64,000 nt of DNA, taken from the NCBI RefSeq assembly GCF_026151205.1, contig NC_087083.1, positions 9,421,460 through 9,485,459 on the forward strand, in the 5' to 3' direction. The first letter of the stretch is position 1. Each line of letters opens with the position of its first letter. The translations under genes were made by a program, and so were the position numbers. The DNA comes from Bolinopsis microptera. Lineage: Eukaryota; Ctenophora; Tentaculata; Lobata; Bolinopsidae. The notes below the pieces were generated by a model. That model ran no database searches and was not told the DNA's origin. It saw nothing but the letters and a program-made list of their open reading frames with translations. Of this stretch, positions 33,972 through 47,500 are shown in pieces.

Positions 33972-34100
33972 TCTCTCAACCTTACTTAGTTGAGTGTACT
34001 GTCCCACAACCGTCAACCAAGCACCATGCCTAGAAGTCCGGCGTTATGTATTATAATGATCCTGGACCTAAGTGGCAAGTAGCTCTATATTTTTTTTTAA
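33972..34100 (-). repeat. Dispersed repeat, about 125 bp, copy 2 (inverted relative to 9881-10008)
   Basis: Reverse complement of the 9.9-kb copy, with shared CAAGCACCATGCCTAGAAGT and TATTATAATGATCCTGGACC. It lacks an 11-bp partial duplication seen in the first copy and ends in a TATATTTTTTTTT run. A+T-rich flanks are shared. Confidence 0.85.
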
Positions 34101-36570
34101 CAAAAAAAAATACCATTATTTATCATATTTAACTACGTTACTACTAAGTTTATTGACCGATAAAACCCCAGAGTCAATGTCACATGTCACATCAATAATC
34201 TCTTAAATCATTTACAATTACTAAACGTTATGATAACTGTATGTGCAAGAAACTCCGAGCAGTTTTATAAGACCGATCGAAAATCAACATACTTCACCTG
34301 CTTAACTCAATTTACGTACTTATGTCGTGATGTTTTAGAGGATATGTGATAAATTCTAAGAAAAATTAATAAATACTTCCCTGGTATATGCTAGACACTA
34401 AACCAGTAACCTAACTACGGAACTACGCAAAACTCAAATGATGGAGAGTTAGAGGTTAAGGATGAGCTGACTATTAAGTTATAACAGTATAACAGCTTTA
34501 AGTTGAGTTAACGTTTGAGGCTGAAAATGGATAGAATTTTCTTAGAAATCGTTCACAAATTGTCCAAGCCACTTAAGAGAGAGGCGGGTTTGGGAATACC
34601 CCCAATCATATTAGTTATATAATAATATGTAGAAATCTATTTACACACATCTACTGGATAATATCTCCTAAGCGTGGAGAGATCGATCTTTCTAGGATGC
34701 CATGAACAGTTCATAGTATTAAGATAATACACTAATACATAATCCCAGGCTTAAGACTGGAATTGCAAGGTTTATTTAAACCTTAAGTATAACGGGCTCA
34801 ACGTTTATCCCCATTCCTAAAGAAAGAAAAGTCAGTTTGTGCACGTCGTCCCTACAACTTTGATAATTAGCTGGTTATTTAAGGAACTACCATAATACGC
34901 ATACTCGTCACGTTGTTGATTATAGAGAATGTACCAGATAGACTGAATGCGTTCTTCTGTTTTCTAAAAACACGGTGGAAATATTATTTCTCTGTTAGAT
35001 CCGGTCTCTCTGTCTGTTAGATCTGGCCTGTTGTCTGTTAGATCTGGCCTGTTTCTTACCTATTGCTATATCAAGTAATTGAAGATTTAAATATGGTACA
35101 GATAACGTTACTTTTACTTCTGTTGGAGATGCGAGCCAGAGCCAGAAAACACAAGGATCACGTTGGATCGTATGTGGTTGTAGATTTATAATAGATCATG
35201 GCGCATAATAATTCATCGTCCTTGAAGCTTTGGGGAGATCATGAAACAGATATTTTGTCACCTGTTCGGAATTACCCCTGAATGTTTACACCCCATTATG
35301 ACTGGTGAACGAAACCATTGTCTTAAAAAAAAACAGCCTTTTATGTTTAAAGTAGAGGAAAGAATTTTCTAGATTAAAACTAAAAGAGAAAAAGTACTGA
35401 ATCCAGGTTTTTTAAACATCTTTTTCCATCTCATTCAAAGTAGAGTTCCGAAGAATAGAGTTTCGACCACTTTCCTCTTCTAATTTAAACCATAGAATAT
35501 TCGAGACCCTCTCTGGTAACTGAAAAATGTTGAAAACTATCCCTTTCTTCTTCTAATTTAAATTTCCTCTTCTCTTTGCCCTCAAATTTAAACTCTGAGA
35601 ATATTCCAGACCCTCTCTGTATAACCTGACCACCCCCAAACACCAGGGTGCTCAACCATATCTTACACCGAACCCCTACAACACCCTTTTTTGCGTGTTG
35701 AAAGACGTTTTCATTAGAAGAACAGAGAGAGGGCCACCATGCTCTATTCAGACGTTTGACAGATCCTCCTCGCTGATAAAAAAAACTTCCTGGATAACCC
35801 TCAAAACATCCCGTTTATCTCTCTCTCTTCTCCCCGAGCTATTTTCGCCCCTACCTGACTATGTTTTGACAGCAAGTGTCGACGGAATACGTTCTGGAAC
35901 TCCTCTCAGTATTTGTGCTGTAGACTAGCACTAACAGGGATTGGGCTGTGAACTGTTACTTTTATCTGTTGCTAAACAGCTTCTAATCATGAGATTGGTC
36001 CTCGTGCGTGTCACGGAGTGTGGTAGGGTAAAACAATGCGTTTAAAACCGGAGAACTTCAGAGATGAGCATGTTGATACATTAACTAGCATTTGACGTGG
36101 TAATCAGTATATACTCTCTCTTTACCCTCCTCGCAACTATCAAATAATGTTTTTTCCTTATCAGAGAGGAGTGAATGTGCTCAGCAATGAGGCTTCCCCT
36201 AAAAAATAAATCCCTGATTGCTAAACGAGCATGTTGTGGTTTCCCTGCCAACCAGATGCGAGAATACAGCCCACGTGTCCATCACGTGACTGCCCCCGAC
36301 AACCCGGTACAGTGGGTTTTATCTGATGTTACGCTTGGCGTTATGGTTGCTATGGGTTCGTTCTGTCGCCAGGTGACCTATTGTTTTTGTAAAAAGGAGA
36401 GGCACACCCCGAGCAGTGATCACGTGTGCGATCACAAGTCACGTGACCGAGCTATCACTGAGTCGTCTCTTATCTCATAGTTGTGACAGATAACTCAGAA
36501 CTTAAAACCTTATAGGAACGCGGGTGAGGAGGGAAAATGAGGGATATAGCTTAGTTAGTGGGAGAGGGCC
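34101..36570. other. AT-rich intergenic DNA
   Basis: No gene recognised. CACGTG at 36273, 36283, 36420 and 36438 lies inside an unremarkable 101-codon frame (36175-36480) that I do not accept as a gene. A GTTAGATCTGGCCTG phrase is tandemly repeated near 34995-35050. Confidence 0.5.
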
Positions 36571-36576
36571 GGTAGT

Positions 36577-36800
36577 GGTGGAGTTAGAGTGTAGGGAATC
36601 CTCAGCTTCAGATTGGAGTTGGGAGTCTGATAGATCGCTGGAATCTATCACTACAGATTTTGGTACGGTTCGTTATCAACTACTTCAGCTATTTCAGTAT
36701 GGAAGTTGGCTGGTAAACTGCCAGTTAGAGTGGGTGTAGGGAATCCTCAGCTTCAGATTAGAGTTGGGAATCTGATAGATTTCGGTAAAGTTCGATAACA
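36577..36800 (+). repeat. About 150-bp spaced direct duplication
   Basis: The block GTGTAGGGAATCCTCAGCTT, CAGATTRGAGTTGGGARTCT and GATAGAT occurs at about 36590 and 36735. A weaker third echo (TAGGGAATCTGC-GGGTTGGGAATA) lies near 36930. Confidence 0.85.
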
Positions 36801-36804
36801 ACAA

Positions 36805-39800
36805 GGAACCTAACACTGTTATCAAGTTATCAACCCGTTGTATCATGTACCAGCTTTTATTTTGGGAACGGATTATATATAGTTCATGTCATGGGGTGGC
36901 TAGATTATAGTTAGAGTTGGTAGGGAATCTGCTGGGGTTGGGAATAGTTTGATAATAGTAAGGGTTCTGATACCAATCTAACCCTGCTAGCAATCTATAA
37001 AGCACTGACGCAGACATGGTTCACCTCGATCCCTGGGAAATCTATTGAGGTTTCCAGATTGAAGTTGCGTGGCATTGGTAAAGTAACCATGGTAACCATG
37101 GCAACCATATTTACAGTTGCTAGGGAAACCAGCCGATAAAAGTGGGTTTTAGGAGGGTTTTTTGGATTAGACTTAGTTCAAGACACGTGATGACTTGTTT
37201 ATGAGAGGGGAGTGAGAGTTTATTATACCGAGTTGTTGCTTTCTGAAGTGAAAAGCAAAATATTAAGAATTTGAAAATTTAATTACAGCACATATTTTAG
37301 GGAGACACCCCATATTCATTTGCAATCTGCATCTCAAATCATTTTTAAAATTAAAATTGATGGGCGAGACATGTTAATTGTGAAATATAAAATTAGCTAC
37401 CCAAATTTGTAAAACCCACGTCACATTATAACGCGACACATTTTGTTTACTGTCTCGTTGGCGACAAGGGTCGACAACAAACACTGTAATACTAATAGAC
37501 ATACGCATTTTAGTTAAGAAGTTATGATGTGGGGCTAAAATGAGTGTCACGTGCTACAATTTGAACCAATTTAAGTGTTTCCCTAATTGAGACCTTTCAA
37601 AAACATTGAGTCCTCGGACGTTGATACCGAAAAACTATATGTTTTAGCGTGCATTAGTAAAAACTCATGTCGCCATTTTATACTCAGCGACGCAAATTCT
37701 TCCGAATTTTTGAATATTTAAAATATTCTTCTCATTTCATAAAAATGAACCACTCTTCTCCTTGTAAAAAGTATTTTGATGGAATCATTTCGATCGATCT
37801 GATTTAACTTACAACCTCCTTCATGCCTGTACTCCAGAAAAAGTTAATGAAATTTTGTTTTTCTTGGTAAATACTATGGATGACGTGGTTGTTACAATTT
37901 TTCAAAAATTACAAAACATCTCCGAAATACATTAGAAGCTATTTCATCTCTCTCTCTCTCTCTTTCTCTGATAAAAACTCATGGTTATAATTGCCTTCCG
38001 ATGATACTTACATACCGCGAGCCACGAAATTAAATTCTAAATGCATGTCTCATCCAATGATCTCTCTGAATGATATGAGAAAGTTAGGTTTGGGTCGTGA
38101 TTTAAAACACTTTTTCCAATATACCAGGGTTGTGGGAGGAGGTGAGCTCATGTTCTCAAATCTCCCCTTTAAGGAGTAATGAATAGTGTCATTACTTTTC
38201 TATTAGCCGTGAGAAAAGTTTGAATTAAGATCATGCCTCCTCTCATTCAAAGATTCAATATCTCCTCGTACCAGAAAATAAGAAAGCATGACGATCATTT
38301 CAACTTAAAGAGGGGCACTCTTTCTGAAAACGATTAGACAAAAAAAGGAGAAGGCACTTTGAAAAATCCCTTTGTTTTGGTGAATAAAATCACGCTTTGA
38401 TTCAACAGCCAATCACAACTCGCCCAGTCAGGTGACCACCGAGTCACGTGATCACAGCTCGCAATACATCTGTTTTGAAACCCCCAAAAAGGAACGTTCG
38501 CTCGAACAATAGGCCTCGAGCAAATCGTAATTATCAGACTTCTCAGTCTCTCAGACCTGATTGGACCTGCGATCTGCCTTTATCAGGGAGAAAATTGTTG
38601 AAGAAGCATTTGAGAGGAGTATTTTACGCATCAAAGAAGAAAAATAACGACTCGGAGAGGGGTATTTGGAGGGGACCTTTGTTAGTGTGATTCAAAGAAT
38701 CTGAATCTAGATCAAGGTGGTCACGTTCCTTAGAAAAAAGTAGCTGCAGTTTTTTTAGAAATTGAAAAGAGCTTTGGGATTGTGATTAAAATATCTACTC
38801 ATCTGCGTATCACAAACATGAAATATTATTGCATTTCCCATTTAATTCTAACTGATCGGCCAAGACTTGAATGTTTTTCAACTTATCGGCAAAAGGTTTT
38901 TCTGTTTTGGTCTAGAGTGGAAACAGTGACGTTAATATGAATTATGAAATCAGATAAACCCTGTCGAATGTCGATCCTAAAGGTTCTTCAGTAAACACTC
39001 TATATTTGGCAGACATTCTAGTAATTTCACTTGCAGCTTTACAAAAGACCGGAATACTTTTAGGTCGCAGATTATGCAGCATTGATTGACGAAAGCACTC
39101 AACGCTTTCATTCAGTTTCACTAGAAGGCTTTATATCGCTCTTTTCTATTTCCTCTCTTAAACACTATATATCTTGAGCTGCTTTTTTCTATTTAAAACG
39201 TTTATAAATCGCTGTTTTCTCAATCAGGCCGAACTCAGAACCAGGTAACCCATAATATAGCTTGGAAGGTTTCATTAAACGTTGGTGATCGTCAATAAAT
39301 TAGAAACTGCACGCACTACAATGGTGTCCCGTTTGATATGCTTTTCAAAAACCCCTCTCCACCAACCACAACTCACCACTATAGATTTCCACTAACCTAT
39401 CTGGCGCCCACGTGATGCCCACGTGCTACCATCACGTGGTAAAACGCCACCTCCGCATTTGTCAGAGAGTTTTCAAACGCCTGATATATAGCGTAAAACA
39501 ATTGTATTCATTTACCCTTTTATTGCAGTGATCCCTCTTAAAGGTTGGACATTAACGTTGATGATTGGTTTGGGTTAGATTGGCACCCCTGTCCGGGCAC
39601 TGAGGTATCAAGGTATCACTATTATCGTGAATGGTTTTAAAACAAATGCAGTCAAGAAAACTGATCACGTGATAAAATAGTCATTATAGCTACTACTGGT
39701 CACGTGATATTACTTGAGTACTACTTTAAATGTGATCATGCTGCTGTGTCGACCGTCATTTAAATATAAGGGGTAAATGAATACAAATGTTTTATAACCT

Positions 39801-40700
39801 GTGTTTGAAAACTCTCCGATGAACCATGGTGATCAGGTTTGATTCGAGCACGTGACCTTTGATTTGAGCACGTGACCTTTGAGGCAGATATCATTACCAT
39901 AGTTTAGATCTGGTATTATAACACTGTGCCGACTATTTAAAAGGTAAGTTTGTGCGAGCATGTATTAGTCGTACTAATAGTTAATGGCATATTTATGGGT
40001 TGCAGATAAATGCAGATTTCTGATACGTGGGACAATACTTAAATTACCCTTTATAATTTTAATCATAATTCTAGGTCATGGCTGCATGATCAAAAATGTT
40101 AAATGTTTATCTCCATCCCCAAATTAATGACCTATAGACGGGGTTAAGACCATTCACGTCCTCTCCTGCTAGAATCTCAAGTTCGAGGTTGGCCCAAGCT
40201 TTTCACCAAAAAGTTTCATTTAATTCATCAAAGAGATCCTGGCACTCATCCACACTCAAATCAGTGTTGATTCAGTAGCGTGAACAAAAACTTGCCCTAG
40301 GGACTGACTTGACACGTCAATCATCAGGTGGCAGTCACGTGCATAGTTTGTGCGTGCACGTGGGCAATTTGCACTCTTCCTATTGGCCACATGCCTTGCC
40401 TTCCAATTATCATTGGTTGAAAACTTTATGCCGTATGCACGGTAAATTTGAACTGATTGCTCGCCACAACATGTTGATACCCTGCATGGCCTGAGTGAGT
40501 GTGTTGTCATGGTACTAGTGCTGTTCCACGTGCTCACTGAACCTAGTACGTGTGCACGTGCTCTGAGGATTGTTACAATTTGTTACAATGTGATGAATGA
40601 GCACTTGTTAACCACCATGACCACCATTGTTTAAACAGCTAATGAAAATGTTTATCAGTTAATATTCATAGTGAATTATCATGATGTGACAAGTCTCGTG
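36805..40700. other. Intergenic DNA with dense CACGTG near 39.4-40.6 kb
   Basis: CACGTG at 37184, 37547, 38443, 39410, 39421, 39434, 39666, 39700, 39849, 39869, 40337, 40357, 40527 and 40555. A CT run is at about 37951-37968. Short frames at 37991, 38448 and 40256-40537 lack domains. Confidence 0.5.
37083..37105. promoter_or_regulatory. Two overlapping RFX X-box-like palindromes
   Basis: GTAACCATGGTAAC (37083-37096) and GTAACCATGGCAAC (37092-37105) share a half-site. Both fit the RFX X-box consensus with a 2-bp spacer. One-mismatch versions occur near 41306, 52993 and 62529. Confidence 0.4.
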
Positions 40701-40705
40701 GAAGT

Positions 40706-41069
40706 AATAGTGGCGAGTAAATAGTGGCGAGTAAATAGTGGCGAGTAAGTAGTGATGAGTAAATAGTGGCGAGTAAGTAGTGGCGAGTAAATAGTGGCGA
40801 GTAAATAGTGGCGACTAAGTAGTGGCGAGTAAATAGTGGCGAGTAAATAGTGGCGAGTAAGTAGTGGCGAGTAAATAGTGGCGAGTAAATAGTGGCGAGT
40901 AAGTAGTGGCGAGTAAGTAGTGGCGAGTAAATACTAAATAGTGGCGAGTAAATAGTGGCGAGTAAATAGTGGCGAGTAAATTGTGGCGAGTAAATAGTGG
41001 CGAGTAAATAGTGGCGAGTAAGTAGTGGCGAGTAAATAGTGGCGAGTAAATATTGGCGAGTAAATAGTG
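40706..41069 (+). repeat. 14-bp minisatellite AGTGGCGAGTAAAT, about 26 copies
   Basis: The unit varies at one position (GTAAAT or GTAAGT). Because 14 is not a multiple of three and the unit has no stop on the minus strand, a 137-codon frame with a 14-residue period (SPLLTRHYLLATIY) runs across it. This is an artefact, not a gene. Confidence 0.95.
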
Positions 41070-41342
41070 GGTTACTCATTCTTAGAACAGTCAGCAGAGA
41101 TTACTGATGAGTAAGTACTAAGTATTGGATAACTATTAGTGTTATAATCAGATGATGGTAACGTTTGATAAAGTGATAAGTAAAACACAATCAATATCAC
41201 AGAACAATTAGTAATAATTAGTTAACAAATAAAACTAAAAAGTATCCCAGAGATAAACTCATCTAGATCAAGATACGACCCAAAATCAGAAATTGTGTCG
41301 ACTGTCGTCGCCATGGTTACCACCTAAAATCAGATCCCTGAC
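41070..41342. other. 3' flank of the cysteine-rich gene
   Basis: Sequence downstream of the minus-strand stop. I see no canonical AATAAA on that strand here. GTCGCCATGGTTACC near 41306 is a one-mismatch X-box. Confidence 0.4.
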
Positions 41343-41555
41343 TCAGATCATAGCACAATGGCTGAGACACTGGTTTGCCTTGAAGGAGTCACAATCACTG
41401 TTCTCCTTGCAAGACTGGTACCCCTTACTCCCATCATCCACGTAACACCACTCGGGACACTTCACACAGTTAGTTCCGTCTGCCATTATTATCTTCCAGA
41501 AATCGTTGAAGTTGGAGATACTTCCGCCTTCCTTGATCAGCTTCTTCATCACAAC
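41343..41555 (-). CDS. Exon 3 (terminal) of the cysteine-rich secreted protein
   Basis: 71 codons including the stop, starting in phase 0 directly after a CATGCCAG acceptor (AG at 41556-41557). It encodes an amphipathic lead (VVMKKLIKEGG) and the second cysteine module. Confidence 0.75.
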   Translation of the reverse strand, partial: VVMKKLIKEGGSISNFNDFWKIIMADGTNCVKCPEWCYVDDGSKGYQSCKENSDCDSFKANQCLSHCAMI

Positions 41556-44500
41556 CTGGCATGAGGGATCGGTAATTTAGGACTTATCACATTTGAGTGA
41601 GGGATTGGTAATTTAGGACTTATCACATTTGAGTGAGGGATTGGTAATTTAGGAATAGACTTATCACATTTGAGTGAGGGATTGGTAATTTAGGAATAGA
41701 CTTATCACATTTGAGTGAGGGATTGGTAATTTAGGAATAGACTTATCACATATTTGAGTGAGGGATTGGTAATTTAGGAATAGACTTATCACATTTGAGT
41801 GAGGGATTGGTAATTTAGGAATAGACTTATCACATTTGAGTGAGGGATCGGTAATTTAGGACTTATCACATTTGAGTGAGGGATTGGTAATTTAGGAATA
41901 GACTTATCACATTTGAGTGAGGGATTGGTAATTTAGGAATAGACTTATCACATTTGAGTGAGGGATTGGTAATTTAGGAATAGACTTATCACATTATTTG
42001 AGTGAGGGATTGGTAATTTAGGAATAGACTTATCACATTTGAGTGAGGGATTGGTAATTTAGGAATAGACTTATCACATTTGAGTGAGGGATCGGTAATT
42101 TAGGACTTATCACATTTGAGTGAGGGATTGGTAATTTAGGACTTATCACATTTGAGTGAGGGATCGGTAATTTAGGAATAGACTTATCACATTTGAGTGA
42201 GGGATTGGTAATTTAGGAATAGACTTATCACATTTGAGTGAGGGATCGGTAATTTAGGAATAGACTTATCACATTTGAGTGAGGGATTGGTAATTTAGGA
42301 CTTATCACATTTGAGTGAGGGATCGGTAATTTAGGAATAGACTTATCACATTTGAGTGAGGGATTGGTAATTTAGGAATAGACTTATCACATTTGAGTGA
42401 GGGATCGGTAATTTAGGACTTATCACATTTGAGTGAGGGATCGGTAATTTAGGAATATACTTATCACATTTGAGTGAGGGATTGGTAATTTAGGAATAGA
42501 CTTATCACATTATTTGAGTGAGGGATTGGTAATTTAGGAATAGACTTATCACATTTGAGTGAGGGATCGGTAATTTAGGAATATACTTATCACATTTGAG
42601 TGAGGGATTGGTAATTTAGGACTTATCACATTTGAGTAAGGGATCGGTAATTTAGGAATATACTTATCACATTTGAGTGAGGGATTGGTAATTTAGGAAT
42701 AGACTTATCACATTTGAGTGAGGGATTGGTAATTTAGGAATAGACTTATCACATTTGAGTGAGGGATCGGTAATTTAGGACTTATCACATTTGAGTGAGG
42801 GATTGGTAATTTAGGACTTATCACATTTGAGTGAGGGATTGGTAATTTAGGAATAGACTTATCACATTTGAGTGAGGGATCGGTAATTTAGGAATATACT
42901 TATCACATTTGAGTGAGGGATTGGTAATTTAGGAATAGACTTATCACATTTGAGTGAGGGATTGGTAATTTAGGAATAGACTTATCACATTTGAGTGAGG
43001 GATCGGTAATTTAGGACTTATCACATTTGAGTGAGGGATCGGTAATTTAGGAATATACTTATCACATTTGAGTGAGGGATTGGTAATTTAGGAATAGACT
43101 TATCACATTTGAGTGAGGGATTGGTAATTTAGGAATAGACTTATCACATTTGAGTGAGGGATCGGTAATTTAGGAATATACTTATCACATTTGAGTGAGG
43201 GATTGGTAATTTAGGAATAGACTTATCACATTTGAGTGAGGGATTGGTAATTTAGGAATAGACTTATCACATTTGAGTGAGGGATTGGTAATTTAGGAAT
43301 AGACTTATCACATTTGAGTGAGGGATCGGTAATTTAGGACTTATCACATTTGAGTGAGGGATCGGTAATTTAGGAATATACTTATCACATTTGAGTGAGG
43401 GATTGGTAATTTAGGAATAGACTTATCACATTTGAGTGAGGGATCGGTAATTTAGGACTTATCACATTTGAGTGAGGGATTGGTAATTTAGGACTTATCA
43501 CATTTGAGTGAGGGATCGGTAATTTAGGAATAGACGTATCACATTTGAGTGAGGGATTGGTAATTTAGGAATAGACTTATCACATTTGAGTGAGGGATTG
43601 GTAATTTAGGAATAGACTTATCACATTTGAGTGAGGGATCGGTAATTTAGGACTTATCACATTTTAGTGAGGGATCGGTGATTTAGGAATAGACTTATCA
43701 CATTTGAGTGAGGGATTGGTAATTTAGGAATAGACTTATCACATTTGAGTGAGGGATCGGTAATTTAGGAATATACTTATCACATTTGAGTGAGGGATCG
43801 GTAATTTAGGACTTATCACATTTGAGTGAGGGATTGGTAATTTAGGACTTATCACATTTGAGTGAGGGATCGGTAATTTAGGAATAGACTTATCACATTT
43901 GAGTGAGGGATTGGTAATTTAGGAATAGACTTATCACATTTGAGTGAGGGATTGGTAATTTAGGAATAGACTTATCACATTTGAGTGAGGGATCGGTAAT
44001 TTAGGAATAGACTTATCACATTTGAGTGAGGGATCGGTAATTTAGGAATAGACTTATCACATTTGAGTGAGGGATTGGTAATTTAGGAATAGACTTATCA
44101 CATTTGAGTGAGGGATTGGTAATTTAGGACTTATCACATTTGAGTGAGGGATCGGTAATTTAGGAATATACTTATCACATTTGAGTGAGGGATTGGTAAT
44201 TTAGGAATAGACTTATCACATTATTTGAGTGAGGGATTGGTAATTTAGGAATAGACTTATCACATTTGAGTGAGGGATCGGTAATTTAGGAATATACTTA
44301 TCACATTTGAGTGAGGGATTGGTAATTTAGGACTTATCACATTTGAGTGAGGGATCGGTAATTTAGGAATATACTTATCACATTTGAGTGAGGGATTGGT
44401 AATTTAGGAATAGACTTATCACATTTGAGTGAGGGATTGGTAATTTAGGAATAGACTTATCACATTTGAGTGAGGGATCGGTAATTTAGGACTTATCACA

Positions 44501-47500
44501 TTTGAGTGAGGGATTGGTAATTTAGGACTTATCACATTTGAGTGAGGGATTGGTAATTTAGGAATAGACTTATCACATTTGAGTGAGGGATCGGTAATTT
44601 AGGAATATACTTATCACATTTGAGTGAGGGATTGGTAATTTAGGAATAGACTTATCACATTTGAGTGAGGGATTGGTAATTTAGGAATAGACTTATCACA
44701 TTTGAGTGAGGGATCGGTAATTTAGGACTTATCACATTTGAGTGAGGGATCGGTAATTTAGGAATATACTTATCACATTTGAGTGAGGGATTGGTAATTT
44801 AGGAATAGACTTATCACATTTGAGTGAGGGATTGGTAATTTAGGAATAGACTTATCACATTTGAGTGAGGGATCGGTAATTTAGGAATATACTTATCACA
44901 TTTGAGTGAGGGATTGGTAATTTAGGAATAGACTTATCACATTTGAGTGAGGGATTGGTAATTTAGGAATAGACTTATCACATTTGAGTGAGGGATTGGT
45001 AATTTAGGAATAGACTTATCACATTTGAGTGAGGGATCGGTAATTTAGGACTTATCACATTTGAGTGAGGGATCGGTAATTTAGGAATATACTTATCACA
45101 TTTGAGTGAGGGATTGGTAATTTAGGAATAGACTTATCACATTTGAGTGAGGGATCGGTAATTTAGGACTTATCACATTTGAGTGAGGGATTGGTAATTT
45201 AGGACTTATCACATTTGAGTGAGGGATCGGTAATTTAGGAATAGACGTATCACATTTGAGTGAGGGATTGGTAATTTAGGAATAGACTTATCACATTTGA
45301 GTGAGGGATTGGTAATTTAGGAATAGACTTATCACATTTGAGTGAGGGATCGGTAATTTAGGACTTATCACATTTTAGTGAGGGATCGGTGATTTAGGAA
45401 TAGACTTATCACATTTGAGTGAGGGATTGGTAATTTAGGAATAGACTTATCACATTTGAGTGAGGGATCGGTAATTTAGGAATATACTTATCACATTTGA
45501 GTGAGGGATCGGTAATTTAGGACTTATCACATTTGAGTGAGGGATTGGTAATTTAGGACTTATCACATTTGAGTGAGGGATCGGTAATTTAGGAATAGAC
45601 TTATCACATTTGAGTGAGGGATTGGTAATTTAGGAATAGACTTATCACATTTGAGTGAGGGATTGGTAATTTAGGAATAGACTTATCACATTTGAGTGAG
45701 GGATCGGTAATTTAGGAATAGACTTATCACATTTGAGTGAGGGATTGGTAATTTAGGAATAGACTTATCACATTTGAGTGAGGGATTGGTAATTTAGGAA
45801 TAGACTTATCACATTTGAGTGAGGGATTGGTAATTTAGGAATAGACTTATCACATTTGAGTGAGGGATCGGTAATTTAGGACTTATCACATTTTAGTGAG
45901 GGATCGGTGATTTAGGAATAGACTTATCACATTTGAGTGAGGGATTGGTAATTTAGGAATAGACTTATCACATTTGAGTGAGGGATTGGTAATTTAGGAA
46001 TAGACTTATCACATTTGAGTGAGGGATTGGTAATTTAGGAATAGACTTATCACATTTGAGTGAGGGATTGGTAATTTAGGAATAGACTTATCACATTTGA
46101 GTGAGGGATCGGTAATTTAGGAATAGACTTATCACATTTGAGTGAGGGATTGGTAATTTAGGAATAGACTTATCACATTTGAGTGAGGGATTGGTAATTT
46201 AGGAATAGACTTATCACATTTGAGTGAGGGATTGGTAATTTAGGAATAGACTTATCACATTTGAGTGAGGGATTGGTAATTTAGGAATAGACTTATCACA
46301 TTTGAGTGAGGGATTGGTAATTTAGGAATAGACTTATCACATTTGAGTGAGGGATCGGTAATTTAGGAATAGACTTATCACATTTGAGTGAGGGATTGGT
46401 AATTTAGGAATAGACTTATCACATTTGAGTGAGGGATTGGTAATTTAGGAATAGACTTATCACATTTGAGTGAGGGATCGGTAATTTAGGACTTATCACA
46501 TTTGAGTGAGGGATCGGTAATTTAGGAATAGACTTATCACATTTGAGTGAGGGATTGGTAATTTAGGAATAGACTTATCACATTTGAGTGAGGGATTGGT
46601 AATTTAGGAATAGACTTATCACATTTGAGTGAGGGATCGGTAATTTAGGACTTATCACATTTGAGTGAGGGATCGGTAATTTAGGAATAGACTTATCACA
46701 TTTGAGTGAGGGATTGGTAATTTAGGAATAGACTTATCACATTTGAGTGAGGGATTGGTAATTTAGGAATAGACTTATCACATTTGAGTGAGGGATCGGT
46801 AATTTAGGACTTATCACATTTGAGTGAGGGATTGGTAATTTAGGAATAGACTTATCACATTTGAGTGAGGGATTGGTAATTTAGGAATAGACTTATCACA
46901 TTTGAGTGAGGGATCGGTAATTTAGGAATAGACTTATCACATTTGAGTGAGGGATCGGAAATTTAGGACTTATCACATTTGAGTGAGGGATCGGTAATTT
47001 AGGAATAGACTTATCACATTTGAGTGAGGGATTGGTAATTTAGGAATAGAATTATCACATTTGAGTGAGGGATTGGTAATTTAGGAATAGACTTATCACA
47101 TTTGAGTGAGGGATCGGTAATTTAGGACTTATCACATTTGAGTGAGGGATCGGTAATTTAGAAATAGACTTATCACATTTGAGTGAGGGATCGGTAATTT
47201 AGGAATAGACTTATCACATTTGAGTGAGGGATCGGTAATTTAGGAATAGACTTATCACATTTGAGTGAGGGATCGGTAATTTAGGAATAGACTTATCACA
47301 TTTGAGTGAGGGATCGGTAATTTAGGAATAGACTTATCACATTTGAGTGAGGGATCGGTAATTTAGGAATAGACTTATCACATTTGAGTGAGGGATCGGT
47401 AATTTAGGAATATACTTATCACATTTGAGTGAGGGATCGGTAATTTAGGAATATACTTATCACATTTGAGTGAGGGATCGGTAATTTAGGACTTATCACA

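Noticed and set aside
36175-36480. 101-residue plus-strand frame
   Set aside because: No recognisable domain or splice partners, and it contains four CACGTG sites typical of the surrounding non-coding DNA.
40666-41079. 137-residue minus-strand frame with a 14-residue repeat
   Set aside because: It is a translation of a 14-bp minisatellite whose unit lacks stops in that direction. There is no start context, domain or flanking exon.
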